DNA of 64,000 nucleotides, taken from NCBI RefSeq assembly GCF_900113765.1, contig NZ_FOQO01000009.1, positions 248,001-312,000 on the forward strand, read 5' to 3'. How positions within the stretch are numbered: position 1 is the stretch's first letter; each line of letters begins with the position of its first letter. This DNA comes from Parapedobacter indicus. Its GTDB lineage: Bacteria; Bacteroidota; Bacteroidia; Sphingobacteriales; Sphingobacteriaceae. The notes beneath the pieces were generated by a model. It saw nothing but the letters and a program-made list of their open reading frames with translations, had not been told where the DNA came from and made no database searches. The position numbers and the translations under genes are program-made. Positions 55,001 through 62,236 of this stretch are shown here, piece by piece.

Positions 55001-58000
55001 ACTCCAACGTACCCGTGGCAACCGTCATGGTTCCGGTGTACGTATTGGCATTATTCGTCAAGTACAATTTAGCCGCGCCGGTTTTGACCAGTTGGCCGCT
55101 TCCGGAAACCACACCGGATAAGGTAACGGTATTGCCATTATCGCCATCGACGGCAAAGGTACCACCGCCACCGTCCAATATCACTGGGTTGGGAACAGAC
55201 GTCGTACCGGACGTACCCGTTAGGTCCATGGACAGCGTCCCGCCGTCAAATGTCAGTGTGCCGCTCGATACCTGTGAACCCGTAGTGGCCACCAGATTAC
55301 CGTCTGTCACAGTCATTGCTCCAGACCAGCCCGTACGATTACTGGCCGATGTCAATACCAAGCTACCCTGACCGGACTTAGTCAGCCCGCCTGTACCTGC
55401 CATCGTTGACGTAATCGTGAGTTGGTTGCCTGCGCCATTGGTTATACCGAGGGTCGTGCCTCCACCCAGCGTGATGGTACTGCCCGCTAACGTCAGTCCA
55501 CTGGCCGCGTCGACATTGAATACCAGGTTCTCCCCGATGGATAGGTTGCCGGCCAACGTAATGGTCTGGTCAGCGAGCGTATTTAAAAAAACAAGCGTCT
55601 GCATGCCCGTTCCGTCAGCTGCGGCAATAGCCACTGCTTCGCTTAAGCTCACACCGTTGTTTACATCAATGGTATAAGTGTCGGTGGAATTGGTCACATA
55701 AATGATATCACTGTCCACCACGATATTCGCCGGTATCGCGTCATCGTTGCCATCGCTGAGTGCGAAGCGCATGATGGCATCGCCGGCAGGGGTATCATTC
55801 CGGTAGGTAATACGCCTCACCACATCATTCACTATTGCGGTGGTTGCAATCGTTCCACTACTGGTGAATGTGATAGCCAATACCCCACCGGTATTGGTAT
55901 AGCTGGCAAATGTCTGGCCTCCGGATTGCAGGTTATTGCCGCTCACCGTGAAAAGCGCTCCGGACGTGCTGAAATCAAGTACATCCGCTGGCACCACAAA
56001 CCCGGCACGTTGTACCGTAAGATTGGCACCGGCCCAATTGCCGTTGCCGCCGTTCGCCGCTTCCAATTCATCATCATTCAGCGTAACATTCGTTTCTGCA
56101 TCTAGGATTACTTCATTGCCTGCGCCTGCCCATGCCACATGATCCCCGTTAAGGTTCACGAGAGCCGGTGGCGAATTTACCGCCTGTACGGTTACCGTAG
56201 AATTGATAGCCAGCAAGGTGGCATTTACCCCTCCATTTGCCGTTCCCCCGTTGTCCTCGATGCTTGTCAGCGAAATAGTCCGACCGCCAGTGGTAGGTGC
56301 AACGCTGGTGTTGTGGTACGTCATCCCATTGATAAGACCGGCCATAGCAGTAGCGGTAATACCGCTGCCGGAAGACAGCGTTACCGTGGCTGTGTAACCG
56401 CTCAGGCTCACGGCATAGACGAGTGCATCCCCCCCGGTGGTTGTTCCTGCCGTGCCGTCTATCAGGGCAATCTCTGTACCGTCGATGGTCAGGATTTCGC
56501 TGGCCCCGTCGTTGAGATACAACACCATCAGCTTCAGCTCGGAAACACCCTGATCCGACTCGATGGTACTGACACTGGTGCCACTGAACAGGCTGACCGC
56601 CGCGCTTCCCTCGACGAAGGTGGGGTTGGTCGCCGTAGTCACGAGCGTGGGTGCATCGTTCACCCGTGTCACGATGACCAAAATCGATCCATCATCGGGC
56701 CCCGTGCCCGCCGCATCACGAATGCGCGTTATGATTGAAAAATCCTGATCCCAATTGGCCGCCGGCCTGAAGGCCACCGCGGCCAATGCCGCGTTTACAT
56801 CGGCCACAGAGCCGGCGACCGTCCACACGCCCGCGTTAAAGGTCGACGTCGCCGAGCCATAGGTGCCTGTGGTCAGCGTGCCGACCGCCGGGTTCAAGGT
56901 CAATGTAGCCGTGATGGTTTCCGGCACGTTCACGTCGGTCACCACAATGTCGCCTAATGCTATCGAAGGCTCATCTTCTATCATTGCCTTCGATTGCGTC
57001 ATGTTCGTTGCCATCGGCGGTTTGGGCGCGTTGGTTACGGTAATGCCGTTACCGGTGGTACTCGCGACAACTACCGCTGCATCCGCGCCTTGTGCCCAGT
57101 CTTCCGCTGCCGCCAGGTTATACAACGTACCGTCCAACGCAGACACTCCATTTTCATTTAATAGTTCAACCACGGCCAGCCGATCCGTTTCACCCAGCAC
57201 CATGGTAAAGGAAGTGCCGTCGGTTATATCTACATCGGCCGTACCGATGCTTAGTGTCGTGATATTTCCGCCCTGCCCCCTAAAGGTGAATTTATCCGCT
57301 TTAATATCGTTACTTGATCCCGCCGCCGACAGAAATCCGGTACCGGTAACCGTCAGCACACCCGTTGTTCCGTCAAATGTGGTGCTGGTAATTTCCGGCA
57401 CCGGCACATTGCTCACGGTGATGCCGTTGCCGGTCGTATCCGCCACCGCCACCGCTGCATCGGCACCGGCGGCCCAGTCTTCCGCTGCGGCGAGGTTATA
57501 CGTGGTGCCACCGGTGGAAGACGTGCCGTTCTTATTCATCATCGTATTAACCCGCATCCGGTCCGCTGCACTCAAGACGAGGGTAAAGCTGGTACCCGAA
57601 GTAATCTCGACATTCTCCGTATCAGTCAGCGTAATCGTCTCGCCACCTTCGCCGGTGAACGTAAATTTACCGGCAACAATATCGTTGTTGGAACCGGCGA
57701 GGGAAAGAAAGCCCATACCCGTAACGACAACGGTACCCGTGTTAGCATCGTAGGTTGCGCTGGTGATCTCGGGCTCGGGCACATTAGTCACCGTAATCCC
57801 ATTGCCGGTCAGGTCGGCAATGTCCGTTGCCGCATCAGCACCCGCGCCCCAGCCCTCTGCCGCCGCAAGATTATAGGTGGTTCCACCGGTGGACGAGGTG
57901 CCGCTTTTGTTCATGAAGACATTAACCCTGGACCGATCCGCGGCGCTCAGCGCTAGTGTAAAGCTGGTGCCCGAAGTAATTTCGGCATTCTCCGTATCGG

Positions 58001-60260
58001 TCAGCGTATGGATCTCGCCGCCTTCACCGGTTAGCGTGAATTTATTGGCAATAATATCGTTGTTGGACCCCGCGGCTGATAGGAACCCCGTACCGGTAAC
58101 CACCAGGATGCCGGTGCCGGCGTCGTAGGTCGCACTGGTAATCGTTGGCACAGGCACATTGCTCACCGTGATACCATTGCCGGTCGTATCCGCCACCGCC
58201 ACCGCTGCGTCAGCACCGGCGGCCCAGTCTTCCGCTGCGGCGAGGTTATACGTGGTGCCACCGGTGGAAGAGGTGCCGTTTTTATTCATCATCGTATTAA
58301 CCCGCATCCGGTCCGTGGCACTCAAGATGAGGGTAAAGCTGGTACCCGAAGTAATCTCGACATTCTCCGTGTCAGTCAGCGTAATGGTCTCGCCACCTTC
58401 GCCGGTGAACGTAAATTTACCGGCAACAATATCGTTGTTGGAACCGGTGAGGGAAAGAAAGCCCGTACCCGTAACGACAACGGTACCCGTGTTAGCATCG
58501 TAGGTTGCGCTGGTGATCTTGGGCTCGGGCACATTAGTCACCGTAATCCCATTGCCGGTCAGGTCGGCTACCGTCATCGCCGGATCGGGAGCCTCAGCCC
58601 ATCCCTCGGCAGCCGCCAGGTTGTACGTCGTACCGCCGGTTGAAGACGTACTATTCTTGTTCATTATTGGGTTGACGGCCAGCCGGTCGGCCTCGCTCAA
58701 CGTTAGCGTAAACGATGTCTCGTTCGTAATCTCCACATTTTCCGTATCGGTTAGTGGAATGGTTTCTCCGCCCTCACCCGTAAAGGCAAATTTATTCGCG
58801 ATGATATCGTTGTTGGATCCCGCGACCGGCAGCAGATTCGTACCCGTTACCACAAGCACGCCGGTTGTCGCGTTGTAAGAGGCGGAGGTGATGGCCGGCG
58901 GTTCTGAAATGGTAACCGTATAGGTTGCCGAGCAACCAATAAGGTCCGTCACGGTTACGGTATAATCCCCTGCCGAAAGGCCCGTAGCCGTTGCCCCCGT
59001 ACCTCCCGAAGGGCTCCAGGAGTAGGAATACGAATAAGATCCTATCCCTCCCGAAGGTGTTATCGTAGCCGTTCCATTGCTGCCTCCAGCAAAGGTCACG
59101 TTTGTTTGCGAACCCGATAAGGAAAGGGTGCTTACCGTCAACGTCGCGGGATTGGAAGTCGCTGTTCCCGCCCCATTGATGGCCACACAACGGTATTGAT
59201 AGCCATTCATCGCAGCTGTTGCCCCGGTAATGGTCAGCGTTGCGGTGGTTGTACCGCTATACACTCCGTTCTCCGGGATCGGTAAAAAACCCGCTCCCGT
59301 GTTTACGTACCATTTGTAGGATGTGGCCCGAGCAGCGACTATCGTAAAACTGGCATTCCCCCCATTGCATACTGGTTCGTTGCCTGGATGTGTACTAACG
59401 ACAGGAGGCGGGTCAAATGCGGGAGCGCCGTTTACCCAATTGGAGGTCGTGCCATTTAATGTAAAACCGTTTAACACACCACCCATTTTATTATCAACCA
59501 CTTCAAATAATTCCGTAACTCCTGTGTTGTCACCGTTGGCCGTCCCCTGGTCAAAGTTATAATACCGCACCAAACCGATAGCGCCAACAGATCCTCGGGA
59601 TACCCGTGAGTTTTTCCATTCTTCAATTTCCACTAGTGTTCTCGCAGTATTCCAAATACGAAGTTCATCCAAGGTGTAGCCGTCAAGGCCCCCTCCTATC
59701 GTTACATTGGTTATCGGCAAAACGGCTCCCGAATGGGTTGCCGTTCGAATCAAAACACCATCGTAATAAAAACTGATCGTACTACCGTCGGATGTAATGG
59801 CATAATGCCTCCATGTACCTTGCTGTTCGACAGCAATCTTTCCATCCGGGGTTGATGCGGACCAAGCTTGATATGCTGTATTTGCCGACGAAGACGGAAA
59901 AATAGCAAGGGTCTGCGTACCATCATCTGTGTCAAAATTATCCACATATGCCCCCGGCTCCATTAGCCCGTCTTGTTGCCAGTAAATTCCCTGGTATTTT
60001 GGAATCGCACCGGTTGGGTGCTGAGACTTCATCCAGAATTCGATCGTAAAACTTGTTGGAGAGATACCCGACAACCCGGTTATACGGGCATCGGCATCGA
60101 AGTGCAAGGCATTGTTTTTCAGTTGTGCATGTGCATGTATGGGCATCGAGCACACAACCATGACAAAGAATATCAACTTAGCGCAAGCAATCAACGCATC
60201 AACAAAGGCAGACCATGTAAAAGCACGCAATCGTTCAAAAGTGGCAGATATTAAGTTCAT
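49008..60260 (-). CDS. Giant modular T9SS type-B surface protein (adhesin-like), 3750 aa
   Basis: Signal/anchor MNLISATFERLRAFTW...FFVMVVCSMPIHAHA. In order: LamG-like lectin domain (~48-245), Ig-like domain (~285-380), SprB-type repeat (~385-455), five 125-residue repeats (457-1082), and cadherin/DUF4347-like modules (~1085-1550). Next come autotransporter-associated beta-strand repeats (LTLSGVISG...GTLTLAG...NTYTGTT units, ~1550-2165) and bacterial Ig-like modules (TATDAAGN, ~2250-2990). He_PIG cadherin-like domains (~3087-3267), YDG/MBG repeats (~3270-3490) and a type-B sorting domain (VSPNGDGINEYLIIEAI, last ~95 residues) complete it. Exported by T9SS to the cell surface, probably for attachment or carbohydrate binding. 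PorP/SprF gene directly downstream. Confidence 0.93.
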   Translation of the reverse strand: MNLISATFERLRAFTWSAFVDALIACAKLIFFVMVVCSMPIHAHAQLKNNALHFDADARITGLSGISPTSFTIEFWMKSQHPTGAIPKYQGIYWQQDGLMEPGAYVDNFDTDDGTQTLAIFPSSSANTAYQAWSASTPDGKIAVEQQGTWRHYAITSDGSTISFYYDGVLIRTATHSGAVLPITNVTIGGGLDGYTLDELRIWNTARTLVEIEEWKNSRVSRGSVGAIGLVRYYNFDQGTANGDNTGVTELFEVVDNKMGGVLNGFTLNGTTSNWVNGAPAFDPPPVVSTHPGNEPVCNGGNASFTIVAARATSYKWYVNTGAGFLPIPENGVYSGTTTATLTITGATAAMNGYQYRCVAINGAGTATSNPATLTVSTLSLSGSQTNVTFAGGSNGTATITPSGGIGSYSYSYSWSPSGGTGATATGLSAGDYTVTVTDLIGCSATYTVTISEPPAITSASYNATTGVLVVTGTNLLPVAGSNNDIIANKFAFTGEGGETIPLTDTENVEITNETSFTLTLSEADRLAVNPIMNKNSTSSTGGTTYNLAAAEGWAEAPDPAMTVADLTGNGITVTNVPEPKITSATYDANTGTVVVTGTGFLSLTGSNNDIVAGKFTFTGEGGETITLTDTENVEITSGTSFTLILSATDRMRVNTMMNKNGTSSTGGTTYNLAAAEDWAAGADAAVAVADTTGNGITVSNVPVPTITSATYDAGTGILVVTGTGFLSAAGSNNDIIANKFTLTGEGGEIHTLTDTENAEITSGTSFTLALSAADRSRVNVFMNKSGTSSTGGTTYNLAAAEGWGAGADAATDIADLTGNGITVTNVPEPEITSATYDANTGTVVVTGMGFLSLAGSNNDIVAGKFTFTGEGGETITLTDTENVEITSGTSFTLVLSAADRMRVNTMMNKNGTSSTGGTTYNLAAAEDWAAGADAAVAVADTTGNGITVSNVPVPEITSTTFDGTTGVLTVTGTGFLSAAGSSNDIKADKFTFRGQGGNITTLSIGTADVDITDGTSFTMVLGETDRLAVVELLNENGVSALDGTLYNLAAAEDWAQGADAAVVVASTTGNGITVTNAPKPPMATNMTQSKAMIEDEPSIALGDIVVTDVNVPETITATLTLNPAVGTLTTGTYGSATSTFNAGVWTVAGSVADVNAALAAVAFRPAANWDQDFSIITRIRDAAGTGPDDGSILVIVTRVNDAPTLVTTATNPTFVEGSAAVSLFSGTSVSTIESDQGVSELKLMVLYLNDGASEILTIDGTEIALIDGTAGTTTGGDALVYAVSLSGYTATVTLSSGSGITATAMAGLINGMTYHNTSVAPTTGGRTISLTSIEDNGGTANGGVNATLLAINSTVTVQAVNSPPALVNLNGDHVAWAGAGNEVILDAETNVTLNDDELEAANGGNGNWAGANLTVQRAGFVVPADVLDFSTSGALFTVSGNNLQSGGQTFASYTNTGGVLAITFTSSGTIATTAIVNDVVRRITYRNDTPAGDAIMRFALSDGNDDAIPANIVVDSDIIYVTNSTDTYTIDVNNGVSLSEAVAIAAADGTGMQTLVFLNTLADQTITLAGNLSIGENLVFNVDAASGLTLAGSTITLGGGTTLGITNGAGNQLTITSTMAGTGGLTKSGQGSLVLTSASNRTGWSGAMTVTDGNLVATTGSQVSSGTLTFDGGTLSMDLTGTSGTTSVPNPVILDGGGGTFAVDGDNGNTVTLSGVVSGSGQLVKTGAAKLYLTNNANTYTGTMTVATGTLEFTNVTSLGSGAITIDDNATLSVLWGGLAANAITLAGNATVNTKAVVTLSGVISGANNLTKSGTGSLTLAGTNTYTGTTTVAEGTVVVSNDHHLGTGAVILSDGATLLVSAGAVIDNPVVLAGNATVNTSLNLTLSGIISGSGSLTKISPGKLLLSGNNTYSGSTIVNEGTLSVASDANLGADGLFLGNSTTLDVTGSTTLDNSISLGGNATLINSADVTLSGVISGGNNLSIQSTSAVLTLAGNNTYPGMTNLVSGSLRVGNDSNLGAGSINLADGTTLEVTDATDIENAVTLAGIATVNTSNTGGAATLSGVITGAGGLTKTGVGTLALAASNGYTGATTVSTGTLLVNGATAGSTTVSAGATLAGTGTLGGDVAVNSGGTLSPGGSPGVLTINGGLTMQSGSTLAVEIDGTTAGTDHDQVVVNGTVDVSSTTLVVTHGYAASQDETYVIIVNDATDAISGTFSGLAEDARMTASGNSTVLTGSYIGGTGNDFMLTVSDVTPPTVTEIEVSGTPGAAAESVDYTVTFNEAPDHVSITDFALTGTATATIARVSSVSGNSVTVTLNEIAGTGTLRLDVIGGNGITDVDGNGGGNNGYVAAFTAGAVHTVDRDAPDAPSQPDLAAGSDSGSSDSDDITSDATPTITGTAEANATVEITSHVDGVLGTETADGGGNWSFIPSTALTEGMHSLTATATDAAGNVSLASPALEITIDVTAPVKPAAPKLAPVSDSGESNTDNMTNLTDLSLQGAAGSVEAGARIHVRSDVDGGLANGTANADGSWSLNVMGLAATTHQLQFNATDAAGNTGVYSDPLTVVIDDTPPTVSGVTFDQASVTAVNQVAISLSLSDAETGTSASFTITSSDGGTPVTVSGLVVGSAMQQFAGIDVGGLKDGTLTVSLTVVDVAGNTSPAVTGTIGKDARVPTVTNVAITDGDYAEGGAISLSVTLDEDVTVSGRASTLAIEVGGTTRQASFVSENTGVLLYQYTVQAGDNTDGAGVMALANGISLNGDFIRDAVGNDAALVYVQTGNADARVDTKAPVEPTVISPAASISVNADDYTISGVHAENGVTVKLYLDADNNGVPDNALVLDAYVVTGGGWSLNVPLVENTTNNVVIIAEDAAGNVSGAADVPTITEDSLPPAVPFVPTLLPTSDSGASDSDNLTNHRSVTLTGTAEPNSTVALTSDRDGVVGSARADGLGNWRIITGNLSIGVHGLMATATDAAGNTSASSAALLVRVDTQAPSLTAVIDQYLQPGASSGSLAMTLDDETTPAANLAFIATSSDPAVISLGGIVLGGSGRDRTVAVTATGSGMTTITLSAEDEAGNIGTTTFTVTVNSVPTIGGTPATHVDQDAAYRFIPTAEDIDAGDVLSFSITNKPEWADFDAVTGELSGMPGNGDVGVTTGVVITVSDGALSTSLPAFDLEVVNVNDPPTITGTPDTSVAQDAAYSFMPTGRDIDGDLLSYSIINKPEWADFDPVTGELSGTPSNADVGTTTGIVITGSDGKESASLAAFDLEVTSMIILGVTLPDISFVYDGMAKSLAVEGALPNGTLLTYTNNSRMDVGSQTVTATITGAGYTPLILTADLTVTPATITGITLASDHFVYDGTTKSLRITGMLPAGTAVSYTHNSRIDVGTQEVTAMVSGSNHETLTLTAELIVTPTTITGVTLAGDRFVYDGTAKSLAITGTLPTGTVVSYTHNNRIDVGTQEVTATVSGSNYETLVLTADLTVTPTTHVMVFPVLPEKVYGDADFDAGATVSSGEPIIYTSSDASVVEITRDGLLRITGAGEATITATVPENGNYANRPSGSHTLTIRKASQTIAFNAPAEVHRNAGSIPLEVSATSGQSISLTVDDEQVATVVGTVLHIHRLGTVRIAATQAGNANYEAAEPVTVTVHVTDPKSDFPIRVHHAVSPNGDGINEYLIIEAIKDYPDNRVRIFNRNGTEVYQASGYNNGTVAFRGIGTGQQRVPEGTYFYTAEVRVNGEWEYRKGYFVLRY
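57015..58892 (-). repeat. Five tandem 375-bp repeats in the giant adhesin gene
   Basis: Each unit encodes 125 residues (the last 126) beginning ITSA(T/S)Y and containing TGEGGE, TDTENVEIT, STGGTTYNLAAAE and TGNGITV. Units start at 58892, 58517, 58142, 57767 and 57392. Units 2 and 4 are nearly identical over long stretches at DNA level, while unit 3 between them is more divergent, suggesting recombination between alternate units. Confidence 0.9.
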
Positions 60261-60317
60261 CGGTTCGAATGGATTCCTGTTTATAATTTCCCTTATGGTC
60301 CAAAAATCTGGTTAAGA

Positions 60318-60458
60318 CTAATGCATTTCCATTTTTTGCATTTCCTGTTCGATGCGGTCCAAATTATGCTGGTAATGCAGGTACACCCACACCGCTAAAA
60401 CCAGTAGCAGTATCGCCAACAGCAGCAAAAAGCCGGGATATTTAAATCTGATGCGCAT
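60318..60458 (-). CDS. 46-residue single-span membrane peptide upstream of the adhesin
   Basis: Found by hand translation: MRIRFKYPGFLLLLAILLLV, then a helix of about 20 hydrophobic residues followed by WVYLHYQHNLDRIEQEMQKM. One membrane helix with a basic N-terminus and an amphipathic tail. No family recognised. It begins within promoter module A (ATAGATAG...ATG context conserved in module B) and ends 57 bp before the giant adhesin start, so the two are probably one transcript. Confidence 0.55.
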   Translation of the reverse strand: MRIRFKYPGFLLLLAILLLVLAVWVYLHYQHNLDRIEQEMQKMEMH

Positions 60459-60536
60459 AGATAGAATTGCGCAGCAAATATGGTTACGTATGCGTAAAAA
60501 AACTCTTTTTATGCGTTACAACTGGCGTTACAATCG
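60456..60536 (-). promoter_or_regulatory. Adhesin promoter module, copy A
   Basis: CATATTTG (60482-60475) as -7 element, then 31 bp upstream two direct GCGTTACA repeats (60513-60520, 60525-60532; 12-bp period). The whole ~80 bp aligns with 45956-46033, including repeat spacing and the ATAGATAG context at the start codon. It is in front of the small membrane peptide and the adhesin gene. Confidence 0.65.
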
Positions 60537-60605
60537 AATTAAGGTTGGGATAGGCCCCCTTTCCTCCGCTGTATCTGCACGGTATACGCACCCGTTCCGT
60601 ACCCG

Positions 60606-60918
60606 TTATGTACCTTTATAGGGGTACGTCACCACCGGATGAGACTTGGATATACCCTTACTATGCCTCCTTGATCGCAAGGGGGCATAGTAAGGGTGTG
60701 CTTCATATGCTGCAATGAAGCCGCGCAGTGCGCCCTTTTTTATGAAATAGATATGATCGCATATTTCCCCGCTTTTCAGCAGAAGTCGCCCTTTTGCAGC
60801 GAAACAGGAAAGTATATTCTTCAACAAAAATCGCCGGCACCTTTTTTATTGGATGGAAGGAATGAAGCACTTGCAGCATGGCGGCCAAGTCTTCCGTGGT
60901 TGGTCTAAGCGATAGCAC
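60606..60918 (-). pseudogene. Broken Crp/Fnr-family regulator
   Basis: Two overlapping minus-strand frames form the start of a cyclic-nucleotide-binding regulator: TTEDLAAMLQVLHSFHPIKK in one, and then AKGRLLLKSGEICDHIYFIK KGALRGF (split here to keep the quoted run short) in another. The frame is broken between them and the remaining ~150 residues and DNA-binding domain are absent. Confidence 0.6.
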
Positions 60919-60956
60919 ATGTTTAAAATTAATTACGCGAACATACGAAATTCACA

Positions 60957-62165
60957 TTATAAATGCACTAAGCTTTGCCCAATGATTTCAATACTCTCGT
61001 CCAACTGTTCTTGGGTGATCACCAACGGCGGAGCAAACCGGATCTTATCGCCATGTGTTGGCTTCGCTAGCAATCCATTCTCTTTCAGTACGAGACAAAG
61101 TTCCCAAGCGGCCTCCGGGTTTACGTGATGGATGACGAGTGCATTGAGCAATCCTTTTCCCCTTACCTGCTTGATACTAGGGTGGTTCAATTGCTGTAAC
61201 CGTTTACGGAAATAGGTACCCAAGTCGGCGGCACGATCCGCGAGCTTCTCTTCTTTGATAACTTTCAACGCGGCGATGGCTACTTTACACGCCAGTGGAT
61301 TCCCCCCGTAGGTAGACCCATGCTCTCCCGGTTTGATGCACAGCATCACTTCATCATCGGCCAATACTGCCGATATAGGCAGCATACCACCGCTTAGCGC
61401 TTTGCCCAAGATCAGGACATCGGGGCGTACTCCCTCATGGTCGCATGCCAGCATCTTGCCCGTACGGGCCAGTCCGGTTTGGATTTCATCACCAATGAAT
61501 AACACGTTGGCTTTCCGGCATAATTCATAAGCTGCAGCCAGATAACCCTCTTCCGGCACGTTAACCCCGGCTTCCCCCTGAATAGGCTCCACTAGGAAAC
61601 CGGCAACGTAGGGGTCTTCCAATGCGGTTGCCAACGCCTCTAGGTCATTGTATGGAATCACCTGATATCCCGGCATAAACGGTCCGAATCCATCGCGCGA
61701 TGAGGGATCCGTACTGAATGACACGACATTCAGCGTGCGGCCGTGGAAGTTGCCTTCTACCGTAATGATTTTGGCTTGGTTATTCGGAATTCCCTTTTTG
61801 TCATATCCCCAACGGCGGGCGAGTTTCAACGCGGTCTCAACCGCCTCTACCCCACTGTTCATCGGTAACACCTTGTCATAGCCGAAATACGTTGTAATGT
61901 ATTCCGCATATTCGCCCAATACATTACTATGAAATGCACGCGACGTTAACGTAAGTTTTTGGACTTGAGACATCAACGCCTGAACGATTTCCGGGTGGCA
62001 GTGACCCTGGTTGACGGCCGAATAACCGGAAAGAAAGTCGTAGTAACGCTTGCCGTCTACATCCCAAAGGTAAACACCTTCACCGCGTTCCAACACGACT
62101 GGCAGCGGATGATAGTTGTGGGCGCTGTATGTTAATTCCCGTTCAATGAATTGCTGCGATTTCAA
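60957..62165 (-). CDS. rocD: Ornithine aminotransferase
   Basis: 402 residues of the class III PLP family. It should convert ornithine plus 2-oxoglutarate to glutamate semialdehyde plus glutamate in arginine catabolism/proline synthesis. Motifs: [77 protein letters not shown], and [11 protein letters not shown] with the PLP lysine. The start is a TTG at 62165 with AAGGAG seven bases upstream, which decides the start. A TATCTTTG element is at 62201-62194 (minus). Confidence 0.95.
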   Translation of the reverse strand: MKSQQFIERELTYSAHNYHPLPVVLERGEGVYLWDVDGKRYYDFLSGYSAVNQGHCHPEIVQALMSQVQKLTLTSRAFHSNVLGEYAEYITTYFGYDKVLPMNSGVEAVETALKLARRWGYDKKGIPNNQAKIITVEGNFHGRTLNVVSFSTDPSSRDGFGPFMPGYQVIPYNDLEALATALEDPYVAGFLVEPIQGEAGVNVPEEGYLAAAYELCRKANVLFIGDEIQTGLARTGKMLACDHEGVRPDVLILGKALSGGMLPISAVLADDEVMLCIKPGEHGSTYGGNPLACKVAIAALKVIKEEKLADRAADLGTYFRKRLQQLNHPSIKQVRGKGLLNALVIHHVNPEAAWELCLVLKENGLLAKPTHGDKIRFAPPLVITQEQLDESIEIIGQSLVHL

Positions 62166-62193
62166 AAGCTACTCCTTGCTAATTGATATCTTT

Positions 62194-62201
62194 CAAAGAT
62201 A
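62194..62201 (-). promoter_or_regulatory. -7 promoter element of rocD
   Basis: TATCTTTG on the minus strand, ~29 nt before the TTG start. No clear -33 TTG seen. Confidence 0.45.
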
Positions 62202-62236
62202 ACACTCTTTATGGGAACAGATCAGTGAAATGGGGA

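Noticed and set aside
57015..58892. Repeat array considered as CRISPR
   Set aside because: Units are 375 bp, in-frame coding, adjacent without spacers, and lie inside one protein gene.
49905..59562. Long plus-strand open frames (up to ~296 codons) across the giant adhesin
   Set aside because: They are antisense to a repetitive, G+C-biased coding region, are low-complexity (Val/Pro/Ser/Ala-rich or His/Arg-rich), change frame repeatedly, and match no family; expected shadows of the minus-strand gene.
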